This document shows, in pieces, positions 1 through 7,882 of a stretch of 64,000 nt of DNA; the stretch's first letter is position 1, and each line of letters opens with the position of its first letter. The stretch spans positions 1,674,001-1,738,000 of the forward strand of contig NZ_CP108086.1 of assembly GCF_036186745.1 (NCBI RefSeq), read 5' to 3'. The translations under genes and the position numbers were made by a program. The stretch comes from Microbispora hainanensis (GTDB lineage: Bacteria > Actinomycetota > Actinomycetes > Streptosporangiales > Streptosporangiaceae). The notes beneath the pieces were generated by a model. It worked only from the letters and a program-made list of their open reading frames with translations, searched no databases and was not told the origin of the DNA.

Positions 1-146
1 CTGCCCGGATCGATACGCCGTCCGTCCTGTGTCATCAACGTGAACGGCCCGCGCACCAGCAGCGGGCCGTCCTCGCACGGTGTCACCGTAACCGCCGTCA
101 CCGGGACCGCCATCACCGTGTCCGGGTCCTCCGCCATGTGCTCCAT
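1..146 (-). CDS. CDGSH-type iron-sulfur protein, N-terminal part (runs off the window)
   Basis: Only the first 48 codons lie in the window; the frame is open to position 1. After a short leader the translation reads PCEDGPLLVRGPFTL followed by QDGRRIDPG. This is the usual start of small actinobacterial CDGSH iron-sulfur proteins, in which a beta-strand segment of the type GPLLVRGP comes before the cluster-binding Cys-rich CDGSH motif. That motif would lie beyond the window edge and is not seen. The start could be the ATG at 146 or the one at 137. The gene lies 56 bp beyond the end of the exported protein gene on the same strand. The family assignment rests on a short segment. Confidence 0.55.
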   Translation of the reverse strand, partial: MEHMAEDPDTVMAVPVTAVTVTPCEDGPLLVRGPFTLMTQDGRRIDPG

Positions 147-201
147 GCGGAGCAACCTGCCCGGAACGGTGACGGCATAACACCTGGTCAGCGGCGCATG
201 G

Positions 202-2487
202 TCAGTCCCATCTCGCGCAGTGGGCGGAGGGGCTGAAGGCCCAGCATCCGGCCCGGCCCACGTCCGTTCCGTCCGCCGCGAGCGCGAACCCGGCGTACTG
301 CACGCCGAACGCGCCCGGGACGCCCGACGGGCTGGGCCCGCCCGGCTTCACGCTCGGCGGGGCGAAGGCCCATCGCGGCGTCGCCGTGCCGCTCGCCTGC
401 CCGCCACCCGAGAGCGGCGCGGAGTGGCCGGACGTACGGCTCCGCCAGGGCGCCAGGCTCCAGCAGCCGGCCGTGCCGTCGTCCCCGCACCGCTCGTGCG
501 TATGGGCGACCAGCGGCGGCAGCGGCAGATATCCCGGGATCGCGATCGGTGCGGTCGGCGGCTGTCCACCGGCTGGGGGCACCACCGACGACCGGCCGGT
601 GAGCGGCGCGGGGATCTCCCACACCGGGCTGCCCGGCGACGTCGGCACGGCCGTGGGAGCGGACGTGGGCGTCACGGCCGGAAGGGCCGCCCCCGTCGGC
701 GTCGCCGCACCGCCCGCCTGTGGGACGGCGGGTGGCGAGGCGGCGGGAAGCCCGGTAGAGGTGACGGTCACGCTCGGCCTGGGTGCCGGGGGCTGCTGGG
801 TCGGAGGTTGCTGGGTCGGGGGCTGCTGGGTCGGCTTGGCCGTCGATGTGCCGCCCGGTGCCTGCGTGTCCGTGGGTTTTGGACTGGATGTGGCGTTGCC
901 CGTCGGCTTCTCGGACGGTTTGCTGGTCGGTTCGTTCGTGGGCGTGCTCGTGGGCTTCGCAGTCGGTTCGCCTGTGGGCGAGGCGCTCGGTTGCGTGCCC
1001 GGTTGCGTGCTCGCCGTCGTGCCCGGGTTGGGCGAGACGCTCACCTGGACGGGCGCCTGCGGGCTGGCCTGCGGCGTCGCGGGCGGGGTCGTAGGCGGGG
1101 TCGTAGGCGGGGCCGTGGGCGGGGTCGTGGGCGGGGTCGTGGGCGGGGTCGTGGGCGCGGCGTGCTCGTCGCCCGCCTTGGGCGCGTTCGCACCGCTCGC
1201 GGCGGGTGCGGGCGTGGCAGGTGCGGGCGTGGCGGGACCGGCGCCCTGAGCCGCGGCACCCTGCCCCGCAGCACCCTGCGCACCCGCGCTCTTCGCCGCA
1301 GCACCCTGCCCCACAGCACCCGGCCCCACAGCACCCTGCCCCACAGCACCCGGCCCCGCGGCACCCTGCGCCGCCGACGCGGTGGGGCCGCCGCTCGCGG
1401 TCGGTGCAGGCGCTCCCTGGCCGTTCTGGCCCGGCTGGCCGCTCTGGCCGTTCTGGCCCGGCTGGCCCGGCTGGCCCGTCTGTCCGGGCTGTCCCGGAGC
1501 CGCGGTGGCACCGCCACTCGCCGTCGGAGCCGCGCCACCCGGCCTGTACGGCGACGGAGTGGCCGGAGGCCGCGGGGCGGAGTTCCCGGCGTGGCTGCCA
1601 CCGATGTTCCGTGAGGTGCCGGAAGGACGGTCGGTGCCGGCCTGCCGTGAGGTCCCGGAAGGCCAGTCGGTGCTGGTCCGGCCGGAGCCCTGCCGGTTGT
1701 CGGCACGGGTGTCGCGAGCCGTACGGTCACCGGAGGCACGGCTCGGGACTCGGCGGTCCTGATCACGCGATTGGTGGGCCGTCCGGTCGCGGGTGGAGGT
1801 GCCGGTGGGCTCGTCGCCGGTGCGGCGCGGCGCGATCGTGGTGCTGTCGGGTGCGTTCGCGGTGTGGCCGGGTGCCTTCGCGGTGGTCCGGGCGGAGTCG
1901 TCGCGGGCAGAGCCGGACGCATCACTCGAACGGCCGGACGAACCACCCGGAGCGCGGGACGAACCACCCTGACCGCTGAACGAATCACGCGCGCCGGACG
2001 AGTCCTGCTCCGCGCCCGGCACGTCATCGGAACCGCCCGAGGAGCGGCGGGAGGCGTCGGAGAAGCCGCGGGCCGCATCGGACGAGTCGCCGGACGTGCC
2101 TGCGGAGGAACCGGGGCCGGCCCTGACCTCCGTACGTGTGCCGGACGAGGCGTCGTCCGAGGCGGTCGCGACGTCGTCATGCACGCCGGCACGCGCACCA
2201 CCGGAGCCGCCCGACGAGGAGCCGGGCGCCGAATCCGACACCGGATCCGATGACGACGAGTCGAGCGAAGAGGACGAATCCGACGAGAACGACGAAGCGC
2301 GGCCGGGCTCGTCGGACGTCGGCGCGGCCAGGGGGGCGGCACCGTCTATCGGCGGGGGGGCATCGCGGCCGGGGTCGGCCACGGCCGCCCAGGGCTGCGC
2401 GACGACGGCGCCACCGGTCGCGGACACCGCTGCGAGGAGCAGGCCGGAGACCAGGGTGGCGCGCCGGGAGGACATTCGGGGGGTCAT
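202..2487 (-). CDS. Long Ser/Thr/Pro/Gly-rich exported protein with a short Cys-containing C-terminal domain
   Basis: The predicted protein has 761 residues. I start it at the ATG at 2487 (MTPRMSSRRATLVSGLLLAA) because a typical signal peptide follows directly; the frame stays open upstream but has no better start. After the signal peptide comes about 600 residues of low-complexity sequence: Ser/Asp/Gly-rich, then Gln-Pro-Gly and Gly-Ala repeats, then Thr-Pro-Pro repeats. The last 90 or so residues are ordinary in composition, rich in Trp, and contain four Cys (ERCGDDGTAGCWS and GCWAFSPSAHC), which may form two disulfides. I recognise no enzyme family. The shape suggests a cell-wall-spanning stalk carrying a small folded head. 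It is the last gene of the four-gene minus-strand operon, 17 bp after the membrane-protein gene. Confidence 0.7.
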   Translation of the reverse strand: MTPRMSSRRATLVSGLLLAAVSATGGAVVAQPWAAVADPGRDAPPPIDGAAPLAAPTSDEPGRASSFSSDSSSSLDSSSSDPVSDSAPGSSSGGSGGARAGVHDDVATASDDASSGTRTEVRAGPGSSAGTSGDSSDAARGFSDASRRSSGGSDDVPGAEQDSSGARDSFSGQGGSSRAPGGSSGRSSDASGSARDDSARTTAKAPGHTANAPDSTTIAPRRTGDEPTGTSTRDRTAHQSRDQDRRVPSRASGDRTARDTRADNRQGSGRTSTDWPSGTSRQAGTDRPSGTSRNIGGSHAGNSAPRPPATPSPYRPGGAAPTASGGATAAPGQPGQTGQPGQPGQNGQSGQPGQNGQGAPAPTASGGPTASAAQGAAGPGAVGQGAVGPGAVGQGAAAKSAGAQGAAGQGAAAQGAGPATPAPATPAPAASGANAPKAGDEHAAPTTPPTTPPTTPPTAPPTTPPTTPPATPQASPQAPVQVSVSPNPGTTASTQPGTQPSASPTGEPTAKPTSTPTNEPTSKPSEKPTGNATSSPKPTDTQAPGGTSTAKPTQQPPTQQPPTQQPPAPRPSVTVTSTGLPAASPPAVPQAGGAATPTGAALPAVTPTSAPTAVPTSPGSPVWEIPAPLTGRSSVVPPAGGQPPTAPIAIPGYLPLPPLVAHTHERCGDDGTAGCWSLAPWRSRTSGHSAPLSGGGQASGTATPRWAFAPPSVKPGGPSPSGVPGAFGVQYAGFALAADGTDVGRAGCWAFSPSAHCARWD

Positions 2488-2504
2488 TGAGGCTCTTCCT
2501 CGAT

Positions 2505-3257
2505 CTAGGGAGTGGGCCGGGGACCGATGAGGGACTTCCAGCCCGCCGCGGCGAACTCGGGTGTCCCTGGGAGAGCGGCTGCGGGCACGGACGGAGGCGT
2601 CGGGTCGGGGATGTTCACCCAGTCGCCCTTGTCGGCACCGCGCATATCGGGTTTCCACGCCATCAGCAGGCTCATGGCGTAGGGGCTGGAGTAGACGGGG
2701 CCGGTGGCACCGGCGCCCGTGGTCGCCGTCACCTGCACCAGGACGGAGACCTGCACCTGGTCCTCGGAGCGGACCTTCCACTGGACGCCGATCGTCTGCG
2801 TCCGCAGGGCCGCCCCGGCGGGCAGTTCGCCTTCGGGGGGAAGGCCGAGGGTCTCCCGCCAGCCGCGTACGGCGTCGCGAGCACCCTCGCGTGCCGCCTC
2901 ACGCTGGTCCGGCGGGGCGTACAGCGCGGCCGCCTGTTCCGCCTGGCCGAGGTCGAGCGTCCAGGCGGCCTCCAGGGCGGCGGCCGCAGCGGACGCCGCC
3001 CCGATCTCGGTGTGCGGGAAGCCGACGGGATAGCCCCCGTCGCCCTCGTGACCGGTGGGCACCGCCAGCGCGACGGTCGGCGCGACGACGTGCGCGGGCT
3101 TGGGCGGCGCGTCGGCGTGCCGGGTCTGCAGGACGATCACCGCGACGGCGATGACGGTGACGACACCCGCGATGGCGACGACCAGGTGCCGGGGATCCCA
3201 CCGTCGCGGCGGTCCCAGGTCCCAGTCGAGCGCCGGATCGGGAATGACCGGTCCCAC
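2505..3257 (-). CDS. Single-pass membrane protein with a possible NTF2-like (VirB8/TcpC-type) extracytoplasmic domain
   Basis: The protein has 250 residues and a GTG start that overlaps the MinD gene's TAG stop by one base, so the two are translationally coupled. Residues 1-24 are cytoplasmic and Pro/Arg-rich. Residues 25-43 (LVVAIAGVVTVIAVAVIVL) form one membrane helix. The rest is outside. The region around residues 85-215 has helix-rich then strand-rich sequence (ALEAAWTLDLGQAEQAAAL, then VQVSVLVQVTA), reminiscent of NTF2-like domains in VirB8/TcpC subunits of conjugation machines. That likeness is inferred from pattern only. The link to a MinD-like ATPase and a secreted protein suggests an envelope assembly or secretion role. 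The function is unknown. Confidence 0.7.
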   Translation of the reverse strand: MGPVIPDPALDWDLGPPRRWDPRHLVVAIAGVVTVIAVAVIVLQTRHADAPPKPAHVVAPTVALAVPTGHEGDGGYPVGFPHTEIGAASAAAAALEAAWTLDLGQAEQAAALYAPPDQREAAREGARDAVRGWRETLGLPPEGELPAGAALRTQTIGVQWKVRSEDQVQVSVLVQVTATTGAGATGPVYSSPYAMSLLMAWKPDMRGADKGDWVNIPDPTPPSVPAAALPGTPEFAAAGWKSLIGPRPTP

Positions 3258-4237
3258 TACTTGCTCCGGTCCGTCCGCTGCGAGAACGCCTGCCCGGCGG
3301 CGGCGGCGAGGCGCAGGTACGCGCCGCGAGTGGTGGGCCGCAGCCGGGCCAGATCGACCTCCGCGCCCTCCTTGAGGTGCGGGTCGAACGGCACCCGCAC
3401 CACCGTGCGGCAGCGTCCGGCGAAGTGGCGTTCGAGCAGGTCGACGTCAACGTGCGACTTCGGCTCGACCGCGTTCAGCACGACGATGGCGTTCCTCACG
3501 AGGTGGCCGTGGCCGTGGGCGGTGAGCCAGTCGAGGGTGGCGGCGGCCGAGCTCGCGCCGTCCACCGCGACCATGGTGACCAGCACGATCTGGTCGGCGA
3601 GCTCCAGCGTGGCGCCCATGGCGCCGTGCAGGAGCCCGGTGCCGCAGTCGGTGATGCAGATCGAGTAGTAGCGCTCGATCAGGTTGGCGACCGTACGGTA
3701 GTCCTCGGCGTTGAACGCCTCGCTGACGGCCGGGTCGGTGTCGGAGGCGAGCACCTCCAGCCGGGCGGACGACTGCGACGTGAACGCGCGGGCGTCGGCG
3801 TACCGCACGATGTGCGGCGCCTCGGCCAGCAGGGTCCTTATCGTGGCCGCGGTCTCCGACTTGACCTTGATGCCGAGCGTCCCCCTGTCGGGGTTGGCGT
3901 CGATGGCGATCACCCGGTCGCCGCGCAACGAGGCCAGCGTGTTGCCCAGCGCCGCCGTCGTCGTGGTCTTCCCCACCCCGCCCTTGAGGCTCATGACCGC
4001 GATCCTGTGGTGACCGCTGGCGACGGGCGTCTGGGCCTGGGCGATCAGCGTGCGCCGTTCCAGCTCCGCCGCCGACTCCGAGGGGATGATCCGGCCGCCG
4101 GAGAGCTGGTAGACGAGCCGCCGCCATCCGCTGGTGGGCTCGATGCGGCGGTTGGTCAGCAGATGTTCGGCCGTGAGAGGCACGCTCTCCGGGAACTGCT
4201 CGGCAGGAGTGGGCACCGAAGTGTGGATCTCGGTCAT
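3257..4237 (-). CDS. MinD/ParA-like P-loop ATPase with an N-terminal extension
   Basis: The protein has 326 residues with an ATG at 4237 preceded by AAAGGA. The deviant Walker A motif KGGVGKTTT is at residues 85-93, in front of a SIMIBI-class fold. AIDANPDRGTLG follows as the switch/Walker A-prime region, and ITDCGTG as Walker B. The first 75 residues (with LTNRRIEPTSGWRRLVYQLSGG) are a characteristic extension found in actinobacterial MinD-like proteins of secretion and conjugation-type loci. Such ATPases cycle on and off the membrane and position or regulate envelope complexes. It sits between the sigma-like/zinc-finger membrane protein and the single-pass membrane protein, and overlaps the latter by one base. 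It lacks a ParB partner, so chromosome segregation is unlikely. Confidence 0.88.
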   Translation of the reverse strand: MTEIHTSVPTPAEQFPESVPLTAEHLLTNRRIEPTSGWRRLVYQLSGGRIIPSESAAELERRTLIAQAQTPVASGHHRIAVMSLKGGVGKTTTTAALGNTLASLRGDRVIAIDANPDRGTLGIKVKSETAATIRTLLAEAPHIVRYADARAFTSQSSARLEVLASDTDPAVSEAFNAEDYRTVANLIERYYSICITDCGTGLLHGAMGATLELADQIVLVTMVAVDGASSAAATLDWLTAHGHGHLVRNAIVVLNAVEPKSHVDVDLLERHFAGRCRTVVRVPFDPHLKEGAEVDLARLRPTTRGAYLRLAAAAGQAFSQRTDRSK

Positions 4238-4278
4238 GGGCGGGTCCTTTCACCGAGGACGGGAGGAAACAGAGGCGG

Positions 4279-7158
4279 TCAGCAGGTGCTCCATCGCACG
4301 GTGGCGGTGCCTTTCTTGCCCTTCGGGCCGTGCAGTTCGAGCGGCGCCGTCACGGGCGAGGGGACCCCGCACCAGTAGCGGACGCGCAACGCGCGCACGG
4401 TGAGCACGTCGGTGTGCCCGGGCTTGAGCGTTCCACTGGACGGCTCGACCACCAGGCCAGGAGCCGTTATCCGCCATTTCACGGGTTTTCCGGAGGTCGT
4501 CGAGAGAGTGAGGGTTCCTCTCCCGAACGCGTCGAGTGCGACGACGGACGGCGCCTGCACACCCCAGGCGCCCATCAGGAAGACGCCCGGACGTGTGGGA
4601 GTGTCCGGAGCGGCGCCCTGTCCGCCGGGTTGCGCGGCGCCCCCGCCTGTGGCGCCCCCTGCCGCCGTGCTCTGTTCGCCGCTCTGTCCCCCGCTTTGTC
4701 CCCCGCTCTGTGCTGTGCCCCCGCCTGTGGCACCCCCGTTCGCCGTACTCTTTTCCCCGCTCTTTCCGTCGCTCTGATCCCCGCTCTGTGCGGCGTCCCC
4801 GTCCGTCGTGTCCTGTCCGCCGGGCTGCGCGGCGCCCCCGGCCGTGGTGTCCCCCGCGGCCGTCGCGGTCACCGTGACCCGGGGCGCGCCCATGCTGGTG
4901 GTGCCCTCGGCACCCGCCGCACCGTCCGCCGTACCACCCGCCGCGCCGTTAGCCGCGCCGTTAGCCGCGCCGTTCGCCGTGCCGTCCGCTGCGGGGTTCG
5001 CCGCGGGGTTGCCCGCCCCCGTTCCCGCCGGATCGGCGGACGTCTGCGCGACGTTCGCCTCCAGCGCCCCCTTATGGGACTGGGGAGCGGGAGCGAAGAG
5101 GTTGATCCCCGTCACGGTCCCCGCCGCCCCCGCGACGACGACGATGACGATGCGTAAGGCGGTCGCCCGAAGCAGTGAGCCGACCCGGGCCAGGACCGCG
5201 ACGATCCTGATCTGCGCACCGGCGGGCGGCCTGTGGGCGGAGCCTGCCTCCCCGGCCGTACCGGTGGTGTCGTGGACAGAGGCCATTGCAGGGACGGTGC
5301 CGGCAGCGGGGGCAGGGACCACCTCGGCGGCATGCGCCAGCGCCTCCCTGGCCCTGATCTGCGAGAGCAGGGCGTTGTAGAGAGGCGTGTCCTGCCCCGG
5401 CTGCAGCGCGGCGCTCTCTCCGGAGGCCGGGTGCGCCCTGCTCGCCACCCCGGGGAACGGGTTGGGCCGTTGCGTGGCGCGTGACCTCAACGTTCCTGAC
5501 GGCCACGGCAGGCTCGGCTGGGTGTCCTCCTGGGAGATGGGCCGCACCGGGCGCTCCGGCCGCTCGGCCCCTGGAGTCCCCGCGGCCGACGGTTCCGCCT
5601 TGGTAGCCCCCGCAGTCGGCAGTACGCCCCCAGGAGCCGGCGTGAGCGGCAGCGCGGCCCCGGCAGTCGCCGCAGCCTGCGGCATGGCCCCGGGAGCCAG
5701 CGTGGTCGGCAGTTCGACCCCGGCGGTCGCGGCAGTGTCGGCAGGACGCGGCGCTTCCGGCAGCGAGGGCAGGAGGCCGGGCCTCGTGTCGTCCCGGTCC
5801 TCCCCGTCCTTCCGGGACGGGGGGCGGGACTCTTCCCGGGACCCCACCGGCGACAGACCGGAGCCGGGCGGCACCGACGGCGGGCCCGGCGGCGTCGCCC
5901 CTGGGACCGCAGGAGCCGCCGGCGTGCCTGGCGGCGACGCGGAGACCGCCGACGCGGGCGGCGGCGATATGGGGGATGCCGACGCAGGCGCGGCGGGAGC
6001 GGGTGTGGACGCCGCCGCAGGCGCAGGCGCGGGCGCGGGCGCGGTGCCCACGGGAGCGGACAGCGGCATGCCGAACGACGATGGGGGCCGCTGCCCCGTC
6101 CGCTCCGCCGGAGCAGAAGGCGGAGGGGACGCTGGAGCAGACGGCGCAGAGGACGGCGGTGCCGAGGATTGCGGTGCGAACGCCGGATGGGACGCCGAAG
6201 GACGCTCCGAAACGGATGGCGACGAAGACGCCCGGGCGGACGCCGGAACGGACGGCGAAGAGGACTGCGGCGCGAACGCTGGATGGGACACCGAAGGGCC
6301 CGCCGGATGGGACGGCGGAGGAGACGCCGGGGCCGATGGTGGCGGGAACGGCGGAAGGGACGGCGGAGTGAACACCGGCGCGGTCGGCAGAGCGGACGCC
6401 GAAGGGGGCGCCGGGACGGGCGGCGGGGCGGGCCTGGCTCTGTGGCTGGCCCTGCTCAGGGCGTCCAGAAGTCGCTGCCTGGTCTCGGGCGTGAGGTCGG
6501 CGACCGGAGGGCGGGACAGGATCTGCGGAACGGTGTATCGGATGTTGATGGGCCGTTTGCACACCACGCACGTCACGATGTGCCGGAGCAGCGCCGTACG
6601 GGCGGTGCCGAAGTCGGCCGCCTCGCCGTGCTCGTCCGGGAAGACGGCGGCGGCCAGCGGAGCGAGGTCCGGGCAGATCGGACGGCCCCGGGCGAGGCCG
6701 TCCAGCCCGCTCACGAGGATCTCCACCACGTCCTGGGTGCGTGCGATCAGCCTGCCTGCCTCCTTCAGCGGCAGCGCGAGCACGTACACGAGATCCCGAA
6801 GCGGGAGTTCGTGACGGTAGAGGAGGAGCAGCGTCTCCGCGCCCAGCGGGTCGGCCAGGCGCCACGCGCGCCGCACCGCGAGGTGGTCGGGTCCGCCGGA
6901 CCCGGGCCCGGGCACGAATCCCCGCCCCGGGCCGGTGGCGACCTCACGGCGCAGCGCGGACAGCAGCCAGGCCCGGTCTGAAACGTTCCCGGGCCGTTCG
7001 CGGGCCGCGCACGACTCCAGAGCGGCGGTCACCGCCGCGAGCATGGGGCCGGACGCGAGATGGCCGGAGGCATAGTCGACGAGGTGGGCGCCGTGTTCGT
7101 CCACCCACGTCATCCCCTGGCCGGGGTCGAGCGTCACATCCCCGACTGGCGGGCTCAT
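4279..7158 (-). CDS. Sigma-region-4-like and zinc-finger protein with a long linker, one membrane helix and an exported beta domain
   Basis: The protein has about 959 residues, with ATG at 7158 or GTG at 7164; neither has a clear ribosome binding site. Residues 95-160 resemble degenerate sigma-70 regions 2-4 (WRLADPLGAETLLLLYRHEL, then LPLRDLVYVLALPLKEAGRL). Then comes HIVTCVVCKRPI, an anti-sigma-like zinc-binding knuckle. A Pro/Ala/Ser linker of over 400 residues follows, then one membrane helix (about residue 675, RIVIVVVAGAAGTVTGI), a Gly/Asn-rich stalk and a C-terminal strand-rich domain (PVKWRITAPGLVVEPSSGTL) like BACON or other Ig-type domains. This design resembles membrane-tethered sigma/anti-sigma regulators that sense the outside. 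It is the first gene of the operon and probably regulates it or is a structural member of the complex. That role is inference. Confidence 0.7.
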   Translation of the reverse strand: MSPPVGDVTLDPGQGMTWVDEHGAHLVDYASGHLASGPMLAAVTAALESCAARERPGNVSDRAWLLSALRREVATGPGRGFVPGPGSGGPDHLAVRRAWRLADPLGAETLLLLYRHELPLRDLVYVLALPLKEAGRLIARTQDVVEILVSGLDGLARGRPICPDLAPLAAAVFPDEHGEAADFGTARTALLRHIVTCVVCKRPINIRYTVPQILSRPPVADLTPETRQRLLDALSRASHRARPAPPPVPAPPSASALPTAPVFTPPSLPPFPPPSAPASPPPSHPAGPSVSHPAFAPQSSSPSVPASARASSSPSVSERPSASHPAFAPQSSAPPSSAPSAPASPPPSAPAERTGQRPPSSFGMPLSAPVGTAPAPAPAPAAASTPAPAAPASASPISPPPASAVSASPPGTPAAPAVPGATPPGPPSVPPGSGLSPVGSREESRPPSRKDGEDRDDTRPGLLPSLPEAPRPADTAATAGVELPTTLAPGAMPQAAATAGAALPLTPAPGGVLPTAGATKAEPSAAGTPGAERPERPVRPISQEDTQPSLPWPSGTLRSRATQRPNPFPGVASRAHPASGESAALQPGQDTPLYNALLSQIRAREALAHAAEVVPAPAAGTVPAMASVHDTTGTAGEAGSAHRPPAGAQIRIVAVLARVGSLLRATALRIVIVVVAGAAGTVTGINLFAPAPQSHKGALEANVAQTSADPAGTGAGNPAANPAADGTANGAANGAANGAAGGTADGAAGAEGTTSMGAPRVTVTATAAGDTTAGGAAQPGGQDTTDGDAAQSGDQSDGKSGEKSTANGGATGGGTAQSGGQSGGQSGEQSTAAGGATGGGAAQPGGQGAAPDTPTRPGVFLMGAWGVQAPSVVALDAFGRGTLTLSTTSGKPVKWRITAPGLVVEPSSGTLKPGHTDVLTVRALRVRYWCGVPSPVTAPLELHGPKGKKGTATVRWSTC

Positions 7159-7219
7159 GCGCACCGGATCGGGGTGAGGACGACGACGGCGTCATGTTCG
7201 GCCAGAGCATCCCTGCGAC

Positions 7220-7240
7220 TTAGGCATGGCACTTGCCTAA
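7220..7240. promoter_or_regulatory. Perfect 7-bp inverted repeat, candidate operator
   Basis: TTAGGCA, a seven-base spacer (TGGCACT), then TGCCTAA. It lies 60-80 bp upstream of the sigma-like operon start on the minus strand, a usual place for a repressor or activator dimer site. No regulator gene is adjacent, so the partner is unknown. Confidence 0.45.
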
Positions 7241-7703
7241 CAGGAAATCTTGATGCATACCGATACATAGAACGAGATCTTAGACTGACCGCGATGTGTT
7301 GGGAAGGAAAAGAACCAGAGAAATCCTGAGTTGAGGATAAGCCGCAAATAACACCGATATGGTCATCCGAAAGGGATCTGGTAGCGGCTCCGTATCGTCT
7401 CCCGACTTGTCTGGAGAACTTGCGGACCATGATTGCTTCCGCCACCCCGACAGCCCGGATGACCTGCCCCTTCATTCCGCTTTCCGGCACGAGCGACATT
7501 CGGCGGCGGGCGGGTTTCGGTGCCGGCCTTTCACCCGTCATCCGATCGCCACATCCGATATGAATAGCCTTCATATTTCTGGGGAATAACCAGCGTTCCA
7601 TGCTTTTTCAGCATTACAGCATGCGCACGCGCGGTCTCTGCGTGAAGCAGCCTCCGCCCACCTCGGATCACCCTCGAACGGCCGCCGCGAGGTCGCGAAA
7701 ACG

Positions 7704-7763
7704 TGATCTCCAACGATCTTCGACGACCTTCCACGATCTTCAACACTCTCCGGCGATCTCCGC
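7704..7763. repeat. Six tandem decamers with consensus CGATCTTCAA
   Basis: Successive 10-base units read TGATCTCCAA, CGATCTTCGA, CGACCTTCCA, CGATCTTCAA, CACTCTCCGG and CGATCTCCGC. The 10-base period equals about one turn of DNA. The block ends 120 bp before the photolyase GTG start. Confidence 0.6.
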
Positions 7764-7882
7764 GATTTCCCGCGCCGGAGGCCGTCCGGCACGTGTCGAA
7801 TCGGACTGACACTCAGGCGGCGTCTGCCTTCGTTGACGTGACGCCCGCAACCACCGGTGCCGGGGACCACGAAGAGACGTGC

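Larger units (their letters stand above)
7159..7882. other. Long intergenic region, relatively AT-rich, no convincing gene
   Basis: Open frames on either strand here (for example 7155-7601 minus and 7359-7589 plus) show no recognisable family, no good ribosome binding site and no usual actinobacterial codon bias, so I do not call them. The region is noticeably less GC-rich than its surroundings between 7240 and 7600. It carries a perfect inverted repeat at 7220-7240 and a decamer tandem repeat at 7704-7763, so it probably holds two divergent promoters: one for the operon reading left and one for the photolyase. Confidence 0.6.

Noticed and set aside
3257-4237. ParA of a chromosome or plasmid partition system
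   Set aside because: No parB or parS-like sites nearby. The N-terminal extension and operon partners fit envelope-type MinD-like ATPases instead.
7155-7601. Open frame of 148 codons on the minus strand
   Set aside because: Overlaps the start of the sigma-like gene, has no recognisable family, odd codon use and no ribosome binding site. It is probably non-coding leader.
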